Shown in pieces: positions 1-8,296 of a stretch of DNA of 64,000 nt. Under the pieces are notes generated by a model that saw nothing but the letters and a program-made list of their open reading frames with translations, did not search any database and was not told the DNA's origin. Every line of letters starts with the position of its first letter. The stretch's first letter is position 1. This DNA is from Streptomyces sp. NBC_01431 (lineage in GTDB: Bacteria; Actinomycetota; Actinomycetes; Streptomycetales; Streptomycetaceae). The stretch is from assembly GCF_036231355.1 (NCBI RefSeq), contig NZ_CP109497.1:558001-622000 (forward strand), in the 5' to 3' direction. The position numbers and the translations under genes were made by a program.

Positions 1-141
1 CAGCACCCTGGCACGGTCCTCCCGGGGCGGGATCCCGCGATCGGCCGGCAGGCTGACCGACGGCCAGTGGTTCACACCCACCCCGGGCAGCACGATGCAG
101 ATCGCCAAGTGCCCCGGAGCCGACGATGCGGCTCGCGGCAC
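1..141 (-). CDS. Possible partial coding region at the window edge
   Basis: An open frame on the minus strand starts at a GTG at 141 and runs off the left edge. It encodes roughly 47 residues with a hydrophobic patch (HLAICIVLPGVGVNHW) and an arginine-rich end. No ribosome binding site precedes the GTG, so the true start may lie elsewhere. I do not recognise the family. It could be the beginning of a real gene truncated by the window or a non-coding frame in high-GC DNA. Confidence 0.2.
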   Translation of the reverse strand, partial: MPRAASSAPGHLAICIVLPGVGVNHWPSVSLPADRGIPPREDRARVL

Positions 142-410
142 ACGTCTGTTGGGCGACGCTCAGGGTGAGTACGTTCTCGGGGGTTCGCGACGTTCACGGT
201 GAGCACAGCTGATGAGCGTCACACTGACTTCGTGCGCGACGACACCGTGCACATCAACCTGCCCCGTCCTTCCAGCTCTTGGTCGCGGAGCTGCTCTTCA
301 TCGACAGCCTGTCGCCGGTTTCCGTTCGGGTGGCCCGTCTGCCCGGCCGGAGTGAGTGATCGACTTCGCGGGCAGCGTGCAACACGAGTTGTCCCTGGTG
401 CGGGGGCAGC

Positions 411-746
411 GTGCCGGTGACGCTGGTGGGATGCGGGAGGCAACAGCTCGTGATCGTCGTGCCCGAGTCCGAGGAGTCCGTACTGCCGCCCTGCCCCGCC
501 TGCGAGAAGCCGCTGCGGCCCTGGGGCCACGCGCGCGAACGCGTGATCCGCCTGCCTGGCGGCTCAGTTCGGCACCTGCGCCCACGGCGGGCCCGCTGCC
601 GCTTCTGCCGCACCACACACGTCCTGCTGCCGCCGTACTGTCTGCTGCGGCGGGCGGACAGCGTCCACACCGTCGCCCAGGCCCTGCTCGACCACGCCGC
701 CGTGAGGGCGGGGTCGCTGACGAGGGTGGCGGGCTGGACGAGGTAG
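411..746 (+). pseudogene. DUF6431-like zinc-ribbon protein, truncated
   Basis: The 111-residue frame carries two CxxC pairs, CPAC and CRFC, around a basic stretch ending in HLRPRRARCRFC. This layout resembles the DUF6431 family of short transposase-associated zinc-ribbon proteins in Streptomyces. It ends early, shortly after the second ribbon, where homologues usually continue into a helix-turn-helix region. No transposase catalytic domain follows; the next 300 bases hold only frames without family resemblance. I infer a mobile-element remnant. The zinc ligands are seen directly; the family name is recalled from sequence style. Confidence 0.45.
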
Positions 747-1051
747 GCGCTGACGATGAGGGTGTCCCCGGCTCCGGCCGCGTCATCACCGAAACCCTGC
801 GCCAGTTACAGAGGGCGGTCGCCGAGGGTGGTGTCGCGGGTGACGGTGCGGGTCAGGAGCCAGACGGGCGGGTGGTGATGACCTGGTCGCTGACGTCCTT
901 GTCGGACAGACCCCGCCCTCCAACAACGCGTCCACACCGAAGCCGAAGCCCTGCCCGCGGGCCAGGTCGAGGTGGGCGGGCAGCCGGTCTTTGTGGAAGA
1001 CGCGCTGGAGCCGGCGCCGTTGCTGCCGGTGGCGGGAGTGGGGGCAGGCGA

Positions 1052-1216
1052 GCATGCACCCTCGGAATCGGCGAACTCACCCTCGCCCTCGCCGCCCTCA
1101 CCCGCCGCTGGCAGCTCACACCCGCCACCACCACACCCGTCCGCTACGAAAAAGACATCGTCATCCGCCTCCACAACCTCCACCTCCACCTCCAACCCCG
1201 CGACCGAAGGGCCTGA
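1052..1216 (+). pseudogene. Cytochrome P450 C-terminal remnant
   Basis: The last ~54 codons before the stop at 1214-1216 read like the C-terminal end of a bacterial cytochrome P450: a residual RACTLGIGEL stretch where the haem-binding RACIG motif and following helix are expected, then LALAALTRRWQLTP, the usual L-helix region. The rest of the P450 (I-helix, ExxR) is absent upstream, and the haem motif itself is damaged, so this cannot be a functional enzyme. An alternative is a chance frame, but the ALAALTRRWQLTP segment argues for a genuine relic. Confidence 0.4.
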
Positions 1217-1452
1217 CCCTGCACCCACAGAAACCCCGACACCACGACACCTGGCGAACCCAGGGCTAGAGCGGGGTGGGGTTCTCCATACCCCCGCCAG
1301 GGGGGCTCCGTCATGGCCACCCATCGCTTCCCATGAGTGAATGATCTTGGGCCGGACGCACCGTCCGGTCGGCCGATCGGCGTCACAAAATGCCCTGTTC
1401 ATAAGGGAGTTGCGTAAGTCGAACGGCCTCCAAGACATGTGAGGTAATCACC

Positions 1453-2676
1453 ATGACGCTGCCACGAAACTCCGCCCCTGACGCCCAGTCCAACTCCGCT
1501 TCCACGCGCCGCCGTCTCGCCCTTGGCTCCGTGGCGGCGGTCGCCGTCACGGCGGCGCTGGCGATGCCGATGTCCACGGCGTGGGCGGCCCAGCCAGACG
1601 TCCGAGCGGCCGGTTCCGGTCGGGTGGACCTTCAGCGGGGCCTGGACGACATCGTCCGCAACGACGGAGTGGTGGGCGCCGAGGCCACCTTGGTGAACGG
1701 TCACGGGCGCAGCTCCGTGCGCAGCGGCACTGCCGAACTCGGCACCGACCGGCCGGTGCCGGGCCAGGGCTACTTCCGGATGGGCAGCAACACCAAGACC
1801 TTCGTCTCGACCGTCGTGCTGCAACTGGTCGGCGAAGGCCGCATGCGGCTCGACGACACCGTCGACCGATGGCTGCCCGGAGTGGTCAAGGGCCACGGCA
1901 ACGACGGCCGGCGGATCACCGTGCGCCAGCTGCTTCAGCACACCAGCGGCCTGCCCGACTACGCCCCTCACCTGCCCATCCTCGACGGAGACCAGTTCCA
2001 GAAGCACCGCTTCGACCGCTACCAGCCGCGCCAACTGGTTGATATGGCCCTGCAGGACCAGCCCACCTTCGAGCCCGGCAAGGGCTGGAGCTACTCCAAC
2101 ACCGGCTACATCCTCGCCGGGATGATCATCGAGAAGGTGACGGGACGTGACTGGAGCGACGAGGTACGTGCCCGGATCATCGAACCCCTCGGCCTCAAGC
2201 ACACGTTCTCCGCGGGCACGCGCACGGGCCTTCCCCGGCCGCACGCCAAGGGTTATCACCAGTTCAAGCCCGGGGGGCAACTGGTCGACAGCACCGAGAT
2301 GAGCATGACCTGGGGCAGCTCGGCGGGCGATCTCGTCACCACCTCGAACGACCTCGCGACCTTCTGGCAGGGTCTACTCGGCGGCAAGTTGCTGGGGCCC
2401 AAGCAGCTGGCGCAGATGCAGAAGACGGTGTCGGCCCCTCAGGAGGGCGACACAGCGGTCAAGAAGGCGGGGCTGGGCATCTTCTGGACGCAGCTCAGCT
2501 GCGGCGGCGGCTCCTGGAGCCATGGCGGGTCCACCGTCGGCCATCTGAACGCCAACGGCTTCATCGACAAGGGCAAGAAGGGAGTCATCGTGATGCGTTC
2601 CACCAACGTGAACAAGGATGACCGCGACGAGCGCACCGACCTGCTCGTCGACGCCGCCTTGTGCAAGATGAAGTGA
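1453..2676 (+). CDS. Secreted serine hydrolase (class C beta-lactamase / DD-peptidase fold)
   Basis: The 407-residue protein is a secreted member of the beta-lactamase/transpeptidase-like serine hydrolases, the group containing Streptomyces D-alanyl-D-alanine carboxypeptidases and esterases. A twin-arginine-flavoured signal (RRRLALGSVAAVAVTAALA, residues ~19-37) ends near STAWA. The catalytic set is complete: SNTK (SxxK) at 112-115, YSN at 214-216 and HGG at 357-359. Length is normal for the family. The ATG is preceded by GAGGT with good spacing. It stands alone; the next thing downstream is a broken IS256-type transposase. Expected location is the cell exterior, acting on peptidoglycan peptides, esters or beta-lactams; motifs alone do not distinguish these. 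Confidence 0.93.
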   Translation: MTLPRNSAPDAQSNSASTRRRLALGSVAAVAVTAALAMPMSTAWAAQPDVRAAGSGRVDLQRGLDDIVRNDGVVGAEATLVNGHGRSSVRSGTAELGTDRPVPGQGYFRMGSNTKTFVSTVVLQLVGEGRMRLDDTVDRWLPGVVKGHGNDGRRITVRQLLQHTSGLPDYAPHLPILDGDQFQKHRFDRYQPRQLVDMALQDQPTFEPGKGWSYSNTGYILAGMIIEKVTGRDWSDEVRARIIEPLGLKHTFSAGTRTGLPRPHAKGYHQFKPGGQLVDSTEMSMTWGSSAGDLVTTSNDLATFWQGLLGGKLLGPKQLAQMQKTVSAPQEGDTAVKKAGLGIFWTQLSCGGGSWSHGGSTVGHLNANGFIDKGKKGVIVMRSTNVNKDDRDERTDLLVDAALCKMK

Positions 2677-2736
2677 CCGTGCGGGCAGGGTCTGTACGCT
2701 CACCGGTGTAATTGATGATCATGGAAGAGACATCAA

Positions 2737-2996
2737 GTGACTGACACCGTGACTGAGTCCGTGACCGTCGATGACCGGGCGGGACCGTCGTTGGATGCCG
2801 CGACGGTCGAGCAGAAGCTCATCGCCAGCTCGTCGCGCAGGCCCGGAGCAAGGGTCTGCAGCTGACCGGTGAGGGCGGGCTGCTGCAGCAGCTGACCATG
2901 ACGGTGCTGGAGTCCGCCCTGGAGGGCGGGATCACCGGCCATCTCGGCTGCGACAAGCACGACCCGGCGGGCAAGGACGGCGGCAACTCCCGCAAC
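2737..2996 (+). pseudogene. IS256-family transposase, 5' fragment
   Basis: From the GTG at 2737 the product begins TDTVTESVTVDD and continues as KLIA; near 2820 the frame must be changed to keep the family sequence, continuing QLVAQARSKGLQLTGEG, then LLQQLTMTVLESALEGG and HLGCDKHDPAGKDGGNSRNG. This is the standard N-terminus of actinobacterial IS256 (Mutator-type) transposases, including the conserved GN-RNG segment before the catalytic core. A frameshift plus insertion of the IS6-type element at 2997 removes everything downstream. No matching 3' half is seen at the other side of that element, so the original IS256 copy was deleted or rearranged. Confidence 0.75.
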
Positions 2997-3859
2997 GGCA
3001 CTGTCACGTTGGCTGACAGGGTGGGAGGATCCTCGGGCTGATCACGGTGGAGGGGGTCGTCCGTGGAGGGCATGTCGCAGTCGTACAAGGGGCACCGGTA
3101 TCCGGTCGAGGTGATCTCGCACTGCGTGTGGCTGTACTTCCGGTTCCCGCTCAGTTTCCGCGAGGTCGAGGAGCTGATGCTGGAACGCGGCGTGTTCGTC
3201 TCGTACGAGACGGTCCGCCGCTGGTGCCTGAAGTTCGGTCAGCAGTACGCCAACGGACTGCGCCGCCGGCGGCCCCAGCCCGGCGACAAGTGGCATCTGG
3301 ACGAGGTCTTCATCAAGATCAACGGTGAGCAGAAGTACCTGTGGCGGGCTGTCGACCAGGACGGCAACGTGCTGGACATCCTGGTACAGAGCCGCCGGGA
3401 CACGGCTGCGGCCAGGCGCTTCTTCCGTACGCTGCTGACCAAGACGGGCGGGGTGCCGCGGGTGATCGTCACGGACAAGCTCCGCTCCTACGGCGCGGCC
3501 CACCGCGAGGTCATGCCCTCCGTCGAGCACCGTTCCCACAAGGGCCTGAACAACCGGGCCGAGAACAGTCATCAGCCCACCCGGCAACGCGAACGGGCGA
3601 TGAAAGGCTTCCGCAGCGTGGGCGCCGCGCAGCGTTTCCTGTCCGCGTTCAGCGGCATCTCACCCCACTTCCGGCCCCGCCGCCACCTGATGACCGGCAC
3701 CCAACACCGCGCCGAAATGACCGTCCGCTTCACCATCTGGGAGCAGATCACCGGCGTCACCGGCCGGCCTGCCGCCGCCTGAGCCCAGGGCCGGCACCCG
3801 GCCCCACCACACCTCGACACACCGTCAGACACCCGCACACCCAACAACGTGACAACGCC
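2997..3859 (+). mobile_element. IS6-family insertion sequence, copy 1
   Basis: An 863-bp unit with terminal inverted repeats starting GGCRCTGTCACGTTG on the left and GGCGTTGTCACGTTG read inward from the right. Boundaries are fixed by comparison with the inverted copy at 8297-9159, which has exactly the same length. One transposase gene fills most of it. The 8-base flanks (CCCGCAAC and CGCGCATC) do not match, so no target duplication survives. Left neighbour is an IS256 fragment and right neighbour an IS5 fragment, both cut exactly at the element's ends. Confidence 0.85.
3063..3782 (+). CDS. IS6-family transposase (copy 1)
   Basis: A 239-residue DDE transposase of the IS6/IS26 type. Visible landmarks are the N-terminal SYKGHRYPVEVISHCVWLYF segment, the first catalytic aspartate in WHLDEVFIKI, the second in VTDKLRSYG and the glutamate in NNRAENSHQP, followed by a basic ERAMKGFRS stretch. 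Length matches the family (about 230-240). It differs from the second copy at only two residues that I can see (VFVSYE against VIVSYE, VGAAQ against VGTAQ), so both are probably active or recently so. Start could be GTG 3063 or ATG 3072. IS6 elements move by replicative transposition and cause inversions and deletions. Confidence 0.93.
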   Translation: MEGMSQSYKGHRYPVEVISHCVWLYFRFPLSFREVEELMLERGVFVSYETVRRWCLKFGQQYANGLRRRRPQPGDKWHLDEVFIKINGEQKYLWRAVDQDGNVLDILVQSRRDTAAARRFFRTLLTKTGGVPRVIVTDKLRSYGAAHREVMPSVEHRSHKGLNNRAENSHQPTRQRERAMKGFRSVGAAQRFLSAFSGISPHFRPRRHLMTGTQHRAEMTVRFTIWEQITGVTGRPAAA

Positions 3860-3989
3860 CGCGCATCTCGTATCTGCCCTGATGGCCGCTGACCGACGGA
3901 TGCGTGGCCTTCCAGGCTGTGACCACGGGCTCGACCAGGGCCCACTGCTCATCGGAAGCGTCACTCGAGTACGGCTTGCGCATGCTCAT
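3860..3989 (-). pseudogene. IS5-family transposase, N-terminal fragment
   Basis: Reading from the ATG at 3989 on the minus strand gives MSMRKPYSSDASDEQWALVE, then PVVTAWKATHPSVSGHQGRYEMR. This is the normal first ~43 residues of a Streptomyces IS5-family transposase (the SDxxDEQWALxEP motif). The frame stops being recognisable exactly at the IS6 copy boundary, so the IS6 event cut it. Too short to be found as a long open frame. Confidence 0.7.
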
Positions 3990-4079
3990 GCCACAACCCA
4001 AGCGAACCCCGAACGCCTGACCGGCCGCGATACCCCAACATCACACCATCGAGCGATCACAAGTCGGACAGAAGATCAC

Positions 4080-4625
4080 GTTCCGCACTCTGAACCCGCT
4101 GGCTTCGAGCAGGCTCCTGGCGATGTAGTTAGTGAGGCTGCGAATCCGACGGCGGAGCCGCGCAGGTGCTCAAGTCGGCCGTTGATGGCCTCGGTCGGTC
4201 CGTTGGACGTGCCGAGCCGGTCGAAGTAGGCCAGGACGTCGGCGGCACGCATGGCCAGGGTCCGACCCAACGTGATGACCTCGGTCAGCTCGGCGGGTAG
4301 ACCGTCGCTGACGGCGTCGATCAGCTTCTGCATCAGCTCTCGGCCGCGGGTCCGGTCGGGTTCGCGGTAGCGGCGACCATCCGCTGGTAGACCAGGTCGC
4401 CTCGACCTCGACATGGACGTCAGTGGCGAACAGCTTCCACAGCCGGTCGGTCTGCTTGTCGGTGAGCAGGTCCGCACCGGTGTGCAGGGTGCGTCAGGGT
4501 GCCATAGAGCGGGTCGCCTTTGCGGCCACCGTGCCCGCGCGTGTCCTGCTGGACCCGGCGCCGGCACAGATCGAGGGCGTCCCCGGCCAAGCGCACGACA
4601 CCGGCAGGCCTGCCGTCCGTGCGTC
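4080..4625 (-). pseudogene. ISL3-family transposase, degraded C-terminal part
   Basis: Pieces in different minus-strand frames assemble into one ISL3 transposase C-terminal half: LAGDALDLCRRRVQQDTRGH at about 4500-4590, then a frame change, then LMQKLIDAVSDGLPAELTEV and ADVLAYFDRLGTSNGPTEA with NGRLEHLRGSA near 4100-4260. The TSNGPTEAINGRLEHLRG region holds the catalytic glutamate of the family. At least two frameshifts are needed, and the N-terminal zinc-ribbon and first aspartate are missing. It abuts the stop codon of the alpha/beta hydrolase at 4640, so that gene's downstream region has been replaced. Confidence 0.75.
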
Positions 4626-4639
4626 GATGCGTCCGCAGT

Positions 4640-5308
4640 TCATTCGCCGAGCAGTATGGCGGCGACCGCCTCCGGGGCCTCATGCATTGCGTCGTGTCCG
4701 GTGGGGAGGTCGTGGACCTGCCACTCGGGATCGGCTTGGAGTCGGGTGCGCAGTTCAGCGAACGGCGTCCGGTCTTCCCATCCCGAGCAGTATACGAACT
4801 CCCGACGGGGAACCTGGGCGAGCGTGCCCGAGAGCCGGATCGTCTGCAGGAACGAGGCGAGGGGATGGTGACGACGCCGGGGGTCGCCGCCGTCCGGCGG
4901 TCGGACAGCGTAGCCGGTGGCCACAGCGCCGGCAGCGAACACTTCCCGGAAGTGGTCGTTCGTTGACGACCAGCACGACTCGCCATCGCGCGGTACGTAG
5001 GCGTCCAGATGCACCAGTCGTGAGATCCGGCCGCCGGCGCGGTCGGCGGCGGCGGCGATCACCATCCCGGCGTAGCTGTGGCCGACCAGCGTAGCGCTGG
5101 TGATGTGGTTGCGATCGAGGTGCCGCAATACGTCGTCGGCGTGCGTGTCGAGGTTGGCGGTCGCGACCGTCACATTGTCGTCGTCTGGCCGCAGACCGGT
5201 CAGGGTCAGGGCGTGAACGGTGTGACCGGCACGCTCCAACAGCGGAACCACCGCCTCAAACGACCAGGAGCCCTTCCAAGCGCCGGGCACAAGGACGAAC
5301 GTCGCCAT
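4640..5308 (-). CDS. Alpha/beta hydrolase (esterase-like)
   Basis: A 222-residue cytoplasmic alpha/beta hydrolase. The oxyanion-hole strand is FVLVPGAWKG, the nucleophile elbow is GHSYAG with Ser78, and the catalytic histidine is in PTGHDAMHE (about His205). Proteins of this shape include plant-type salicylate/methyl-ester esterases and many uncharacterised bacterial hydrolases. I chose the ATG at 5308 because GAGAAGGAGAAACGC precedes it; a longer frame upstream lacks a binding site. It is divergently arranged with the AraC-type regulator starting at 5462, suggesting the regulator controls it from the shared 150-bp region. The 3' neighbour is transposase debris. Confidence 0.88.
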   Translation of the reverse strand: MATFVLVPGAWKGSWSFEAVVPLLERAGHTVHALTLTGLRPDDDNVTVATANLDTHADDVLRHLDRNHITSATLVGHSYAGMVIAAAADRAGGRISRLVHLDAYVPRDGESCWSSTNDHFREVFAAGAVATGYAVRPPDGGDPRRRHHPLASFLQTIRLSGTLAQVPRREFVYCSGWEDRTPFAELRTRLQADPEWQVHDLPTGHDAMHEAPEAVAAILLGE

Positions 5309-5461
5309 GCGTTTCTCCTTCTCTCTCAAGCCGCGGCATCGAGGCATGCTGCCTCCATGCCATGTGGTGCGGTCGGCCGCTCCGTGCGACTGAGGACCAC
5401 TCGGCATGGAGGAAGTCTCACCGGATCAAGGACTGGCTTGCTACCGATAGGCTGCCAACCG

Positions 5462-6307
5462 ATGCCCGTTCACCGCCAACCTCGCCGATCATCCGACGTG
5501 ACGTCACATGTGTGGCCCTCTGGTGGACGTCACCTCTGGCCGTCGGGCGGGACGAGCGCGACGCAGTCGCACGCACGGGGGCACCTGGTGTACGCAGCCG
5601 GCGGTGTCCTGGCGGTGCACACCGAGCGCGGCACGTCGATCGTTCCCGCCAACCGGGTCGCCTGGACCCCCGCCGAGTTCACGCACCAGCACCGTGCGCA
5701 CGGCGACACCGATATGCGGATCGTCTTTCTCGCGCCATCCGTCGCCCGGCTCATGCCGGATCGACCCGCCGTGTTCCTGGCCTCCGACCTCGCCCGCGAG
5801 GTCGTGCTCGCCCTGACCGGTCCCGGCAACTACGACGACACCACGCCCGGTTACAGCCGCTCCGCACGCGCTCGCCTGGTCCGAGTCCTCGTCGAGGAAC
5901 TCCGCGAGGCGGACGAGCAGCCGCTGCACCTGCCGGAGCCGCAGGACGACCGGCTGCGGGCCATTGCCCGGATGCTGTCCGAGGACCCGTCGGACAACGC
6001 CACGTTGGCCGAGTTCGGGAAGGCGATCGGGGCCAGCACCCGCACCCTCAGCCGACTGTTCCGCAGCGAACTCGGCATGACCTTCTACGAGTGGCGCACG
6101 CAGCTACGCGTCTACCACGCGCTCGTGCTCCTCGCCGACGGCCACGACACCATCCACACCGCCAACGCCTGCGGGTGGGCCAACCCCAGCGGCTTCATCG
6201 CGGCGTTCACCGCCGTCGTCGGAACGACGCCGGGCCGCTACCGAACCAGTCGCCGGACCACCGCCCGCGCAGCTCAGCTCCCGAGGGTGGTCAATTCCTC
6301 GGGGTGA
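5462..6307 (+). CDS. AraC-family transcriptional regulator
   Basis: About 281 residues with the two-part layout of AraC/XylS regulators. An N-terminal cupin-like half (HLVYAAGGVLAVHTERGTSI, then VPANRVAWTPAEFTHQHRAHG) is typical of the type that binds aromatic or small ligands. The C-terminal half holds two helix-turn-helix motifs: NATLAEFGKAIGASTRTLSR and TIHTANACGWANPSGFIAAF. The start is uncertain: the frame is open further upstream, but the ATG at 5462 gives a normal length. Divergent to the alpha/beta hydrolase, its likely target. The first ~30 residues look less conserved and the true start may lie a few codons downstream. Confidence 0.85.
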   Translation: MPVHRQPRRSSDVTSHVWPSGGRHLWPSGGTSATQSHARGHLVYAAGGVLAVHTERGTSIVPANRVAWTPAEFTHQHRAHGDTDMRIVFLAPSVARLMPDRPAVFLASDLAREVVLALTGPGNYDDTTPGYSRSARARLVRVLVEELREADEQPLHLPEPQDDRLRAIARMLSEDPSDNATLAEFGKAIGASTRTLSRLFRSELGMTFYEWRTQLRVYHALVLLADGHDTIHTANACGWANPSGFIAAFTAVVGTTPGRYRTSRRTTARAAQLPRVVNSSG

Positions 6308-6578
6308 CTCGTACGCGCACCCCGGGCATCTCCTGTTCGTGAGCGGACAGGAGATGACCCCGCGTCCCTCGCGATTCCCTCACAACGACGGCGGCACCAA
6401 CCATCGGCTTGATCACGCGACAAGCCAGGACCGCACGATCAGGCCCAAAGCGTTGCCCCACGACGACCAAACCGAGCCTCGTCGAGCCCGGCGATCAGCC
6501 CGCAAGGTCTGCACCCTCGACTGCGAAGAGCCGGGAAATCGGATGCCCGATTGACGAGAGCCATGCGAGCATCGGCCG

Positions 6579-6815
6579 GTGACCGACGTTGAAGAGCTGT
6601 TCGCCGCCGACCTGATCGGCAGGCGACTGTTGCGGGTGACCACAGCCTGGCAGCACTACGCCGAGGACGAGCCTTCACTCCTGTCCCTCACGGAGCTGGT
6701 GGGAATCGGTTTGCCTTCTGGATTCATGGCTGACAACAGGCTGACCAGCTGCTGCGGGGTTGGTGGTCTGCGGCCGGCGGGGGCACAGCGTGAGCAACGC
6801 AGCACTACAGGCTGA
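6579..6815 (+). CDS. Short hypothetical reading frame
   Basis: Seventy-eight codons from GTG 6579. The first 40 residues (TDVEELFAADLIGRRLLRVT onward) have a natural amino-acid mix; the last 30 do not, suggesting a truncated or frameshifted gene. No ribosome binding site is obvious. Family not recognised. It lies in an otherwise empty 680-bp stretch (6308-6984) between the AraC gene and the secreted protein gene, where I see nothing else. Confidence 0.25.
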   Translation: MTDVEELFAADLIGRRLLRVTTAWQHYAEDEPSLLSLTELVGIGLPSGFMADNRLTSCCGVGGLRPAGAQREQRSTTG

Positions 6816-6984
6816 TCGGCCCCGCTGCGAATGCCCGCGCGCTCGAAGTCTGGCGCGCGAAGTCCTCTAACCGGACGATAAGATACAAAATGACATCAGT
6901 ACGGCGTAGCGGCTCGACCGCTGCCGCGGGTATCGGAGCCGCCACGCCTCACCGGCCGCACCGTCACCATCCAAGGCAGGTTGA

Positions 6985-7314
6985 ATGATGAACCGGACAC
7001 GTCGTCTTGCAGCACTCACGCTCTTGGTGGCCCCCGCTCTCGCGGTGGGCCCTACCATCGCCGCCCAGGCCTGGACCACCACGGCCCCCGCAGCCGCGAA
7101 GTGCAACGTCGAGGTGGACTCAGCCGGCAAGTATCACGTGTGGGGGGAAGGATTCCCCGCTGGCACGAAGGTGACCTACTCCGGCTCCACCTCGGGCTCG
7201 GTCCCCATCGACAAGTCGGGAAGGTTTGACCTCGGCGGTCTCACCGGAAGCAAGTACGTAGTCAAGACGGCGCACGGCAAGACCACCGTCACCTGCACAG
7301 CGGTCCATCACTGA
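6985..7314 (+). CDS. Small secreted protein
   Basis: A 109-residue exported protein. Residues 1-29 form a signal peptide: RTRR followed by LAALTLLVAPALAVGPTIA and a cleavage-type AQA. The mature part is about 80 residues with alternating polar and hydrophobic residues (KCNVEVDSAGKYHVWGEGF, VTYSGSTSGSVPIDKSGRFD), as in an immunoglobulin-like beta-sandwich, and two cysteines (near positions 40 and 104) that could form one disulfide bond. GGCAGG precedes the paired ATG codons at 6985 and 6988. Such small proteins are common in Streptomyces secretomes without known function. It stands alone. Confidence 0.75.
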   Translation: MMNRTRRLAALTLLVAPALAVGPTIAAQAWTTTAPAAAKCNVEVDSAGKYHVWGEGFPAGTKVTYSGSTSGSVPIDKSGRFDLGGLTGSKYVVKTAHGKTTVTCTAVHH

Positions 7315-7372
7315 GACCCCACGAACGACTGAGGGCCAAGCGGCATCCTCCGACCTGACCCTTCGTCGTTCA

Positions 7373-7414
7373 GAGCGGGGCGACGGGAATCGAACCCGCG
7401 TAGCTCGCTTGGAG
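7373..7414 (-). other. 3' half of a tRNA gene (possible attachment-site remnant)
   Basis: The minus strand reads CTCCAAGCGAG, then CTACGCGGGTTCGATTCCCG and TCGCCCCGCTC. The GGGTTCGATTCCC segment is a textbook tRNA T-arm and the final GCCCCGCTC looks like an acceptor 3' strand, most like glycine tRNA. There is no D-arm or 5' acceptor half upstream and the anticodon stem does not pair, so this is not a working tRNA. Integrases of actinobacterial elements recombine into tRNA 3' ends, so I infer an old attachment site. Confidence 0.5.
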
Positions 7415-7694
7415 GATCGCGTACGCACCTGCGCGTTGACCTTCCGGCTGGCTGACCCCCGCACGCTCCCGCTCACCTGCCCGGCTTTCCCCGAGGCTCC
7501 CGCCGAAGACCTTCCGCTCGGGCAACCACCGACGGACAGCGCGTCCGGGCGGAGTCGCTGGCCCGTGCCTTCCCCGACCGTCGCCGCCACCAATACGGGG
7601 GCGTCCTCGCCCTGCCCGAACTCATCACAGCACTCGCTGTGGCCGGACAGGACGACCAGTTTCACCGGCTTGACTCTGAAGCTTCTATAGATCG

Positions 7695-8296
7695 TCAAGC
7701 TGTAGGAGAGGGCTCGGGTGTGCCGCTGAATGCGTTGGTCAGGTGGTGGTAGACCTCGCGCGCGACGAAGCGCTTGAGGCACCTGAAGATGTCCTTCGTC
7801 TTGAGTCCTTCGAGGGTGCGCCGGGCGACGTAGTCACGGGTGCGCGGGTCGTGACGCATGCGGACCAGCACGATTGTGTGCAGCGCGCGGTTGGCCTGTC
7901 GGTCTCCGCCACGGTTGAGCCGGTGGCGGTCGGTACGCCCGGAAGAGGCTGGCACTGGCGCGGCGGCGCACAGGTGGGCGAAGGAGGCCTCGGATGCGAG
8001 CCTGTCGGGGTTGTCCCCGGCGGTCACCATCAACTGCCCGGCGGTCTCGGTCCCGACGCCCGTCAGCGCGAGCAGGCTCGGTGCGGTGCGGGCGATCAGG
8101 ACGCGCAGGTCTCGGTCCGCGTCCGCTATCTCCTCGCTCAAGTGCCGGTAGCGCCTGGCCAGGCGCTTGAGGGCCAGTCTTACGGCTGTGGCCGGGGCGG
8201 CCAGATCGGTGCCCGGACGGCTGACGGCCAGCCGTCGGACCAGCTCGGTGGTAGTCAGCGAGCGGAGTGCTTCGCGGACCTCAGCGGGCGCGGTGA
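7695..8296 (-). pseudogene. IS110-family transposase, C-terminal part
   Basis: The frame is open from the IS6 copy boundary at 8296 down to a stop at 7695 and encodes about 200 residues of an IS110-type transposase C-terminal domain: LARRYRHLSEEIADADRDL, LLALTGVGTETAGQLMVTAG, SFAHLCAAAPVPASSGRT, HRLNRGGDRQANRALHTIV and FRCLKRFVAREVYHHL. The N-terminal DEDD catalytic half is missing, cut by the IS6 element. Confidence 0.85.

Noticed and set aside
7373..7440. Functional tRNA-Gly gene
   Set aside because: No D-arm or 5' acceptor strand, and the anticodon stem does not pair; only the 3' half is convincing.
7409..7690. 93-codon plus-strand frame
   Set aside because: Overlaps the tRNA remnant, proline/serine-rich, no start signal or family.
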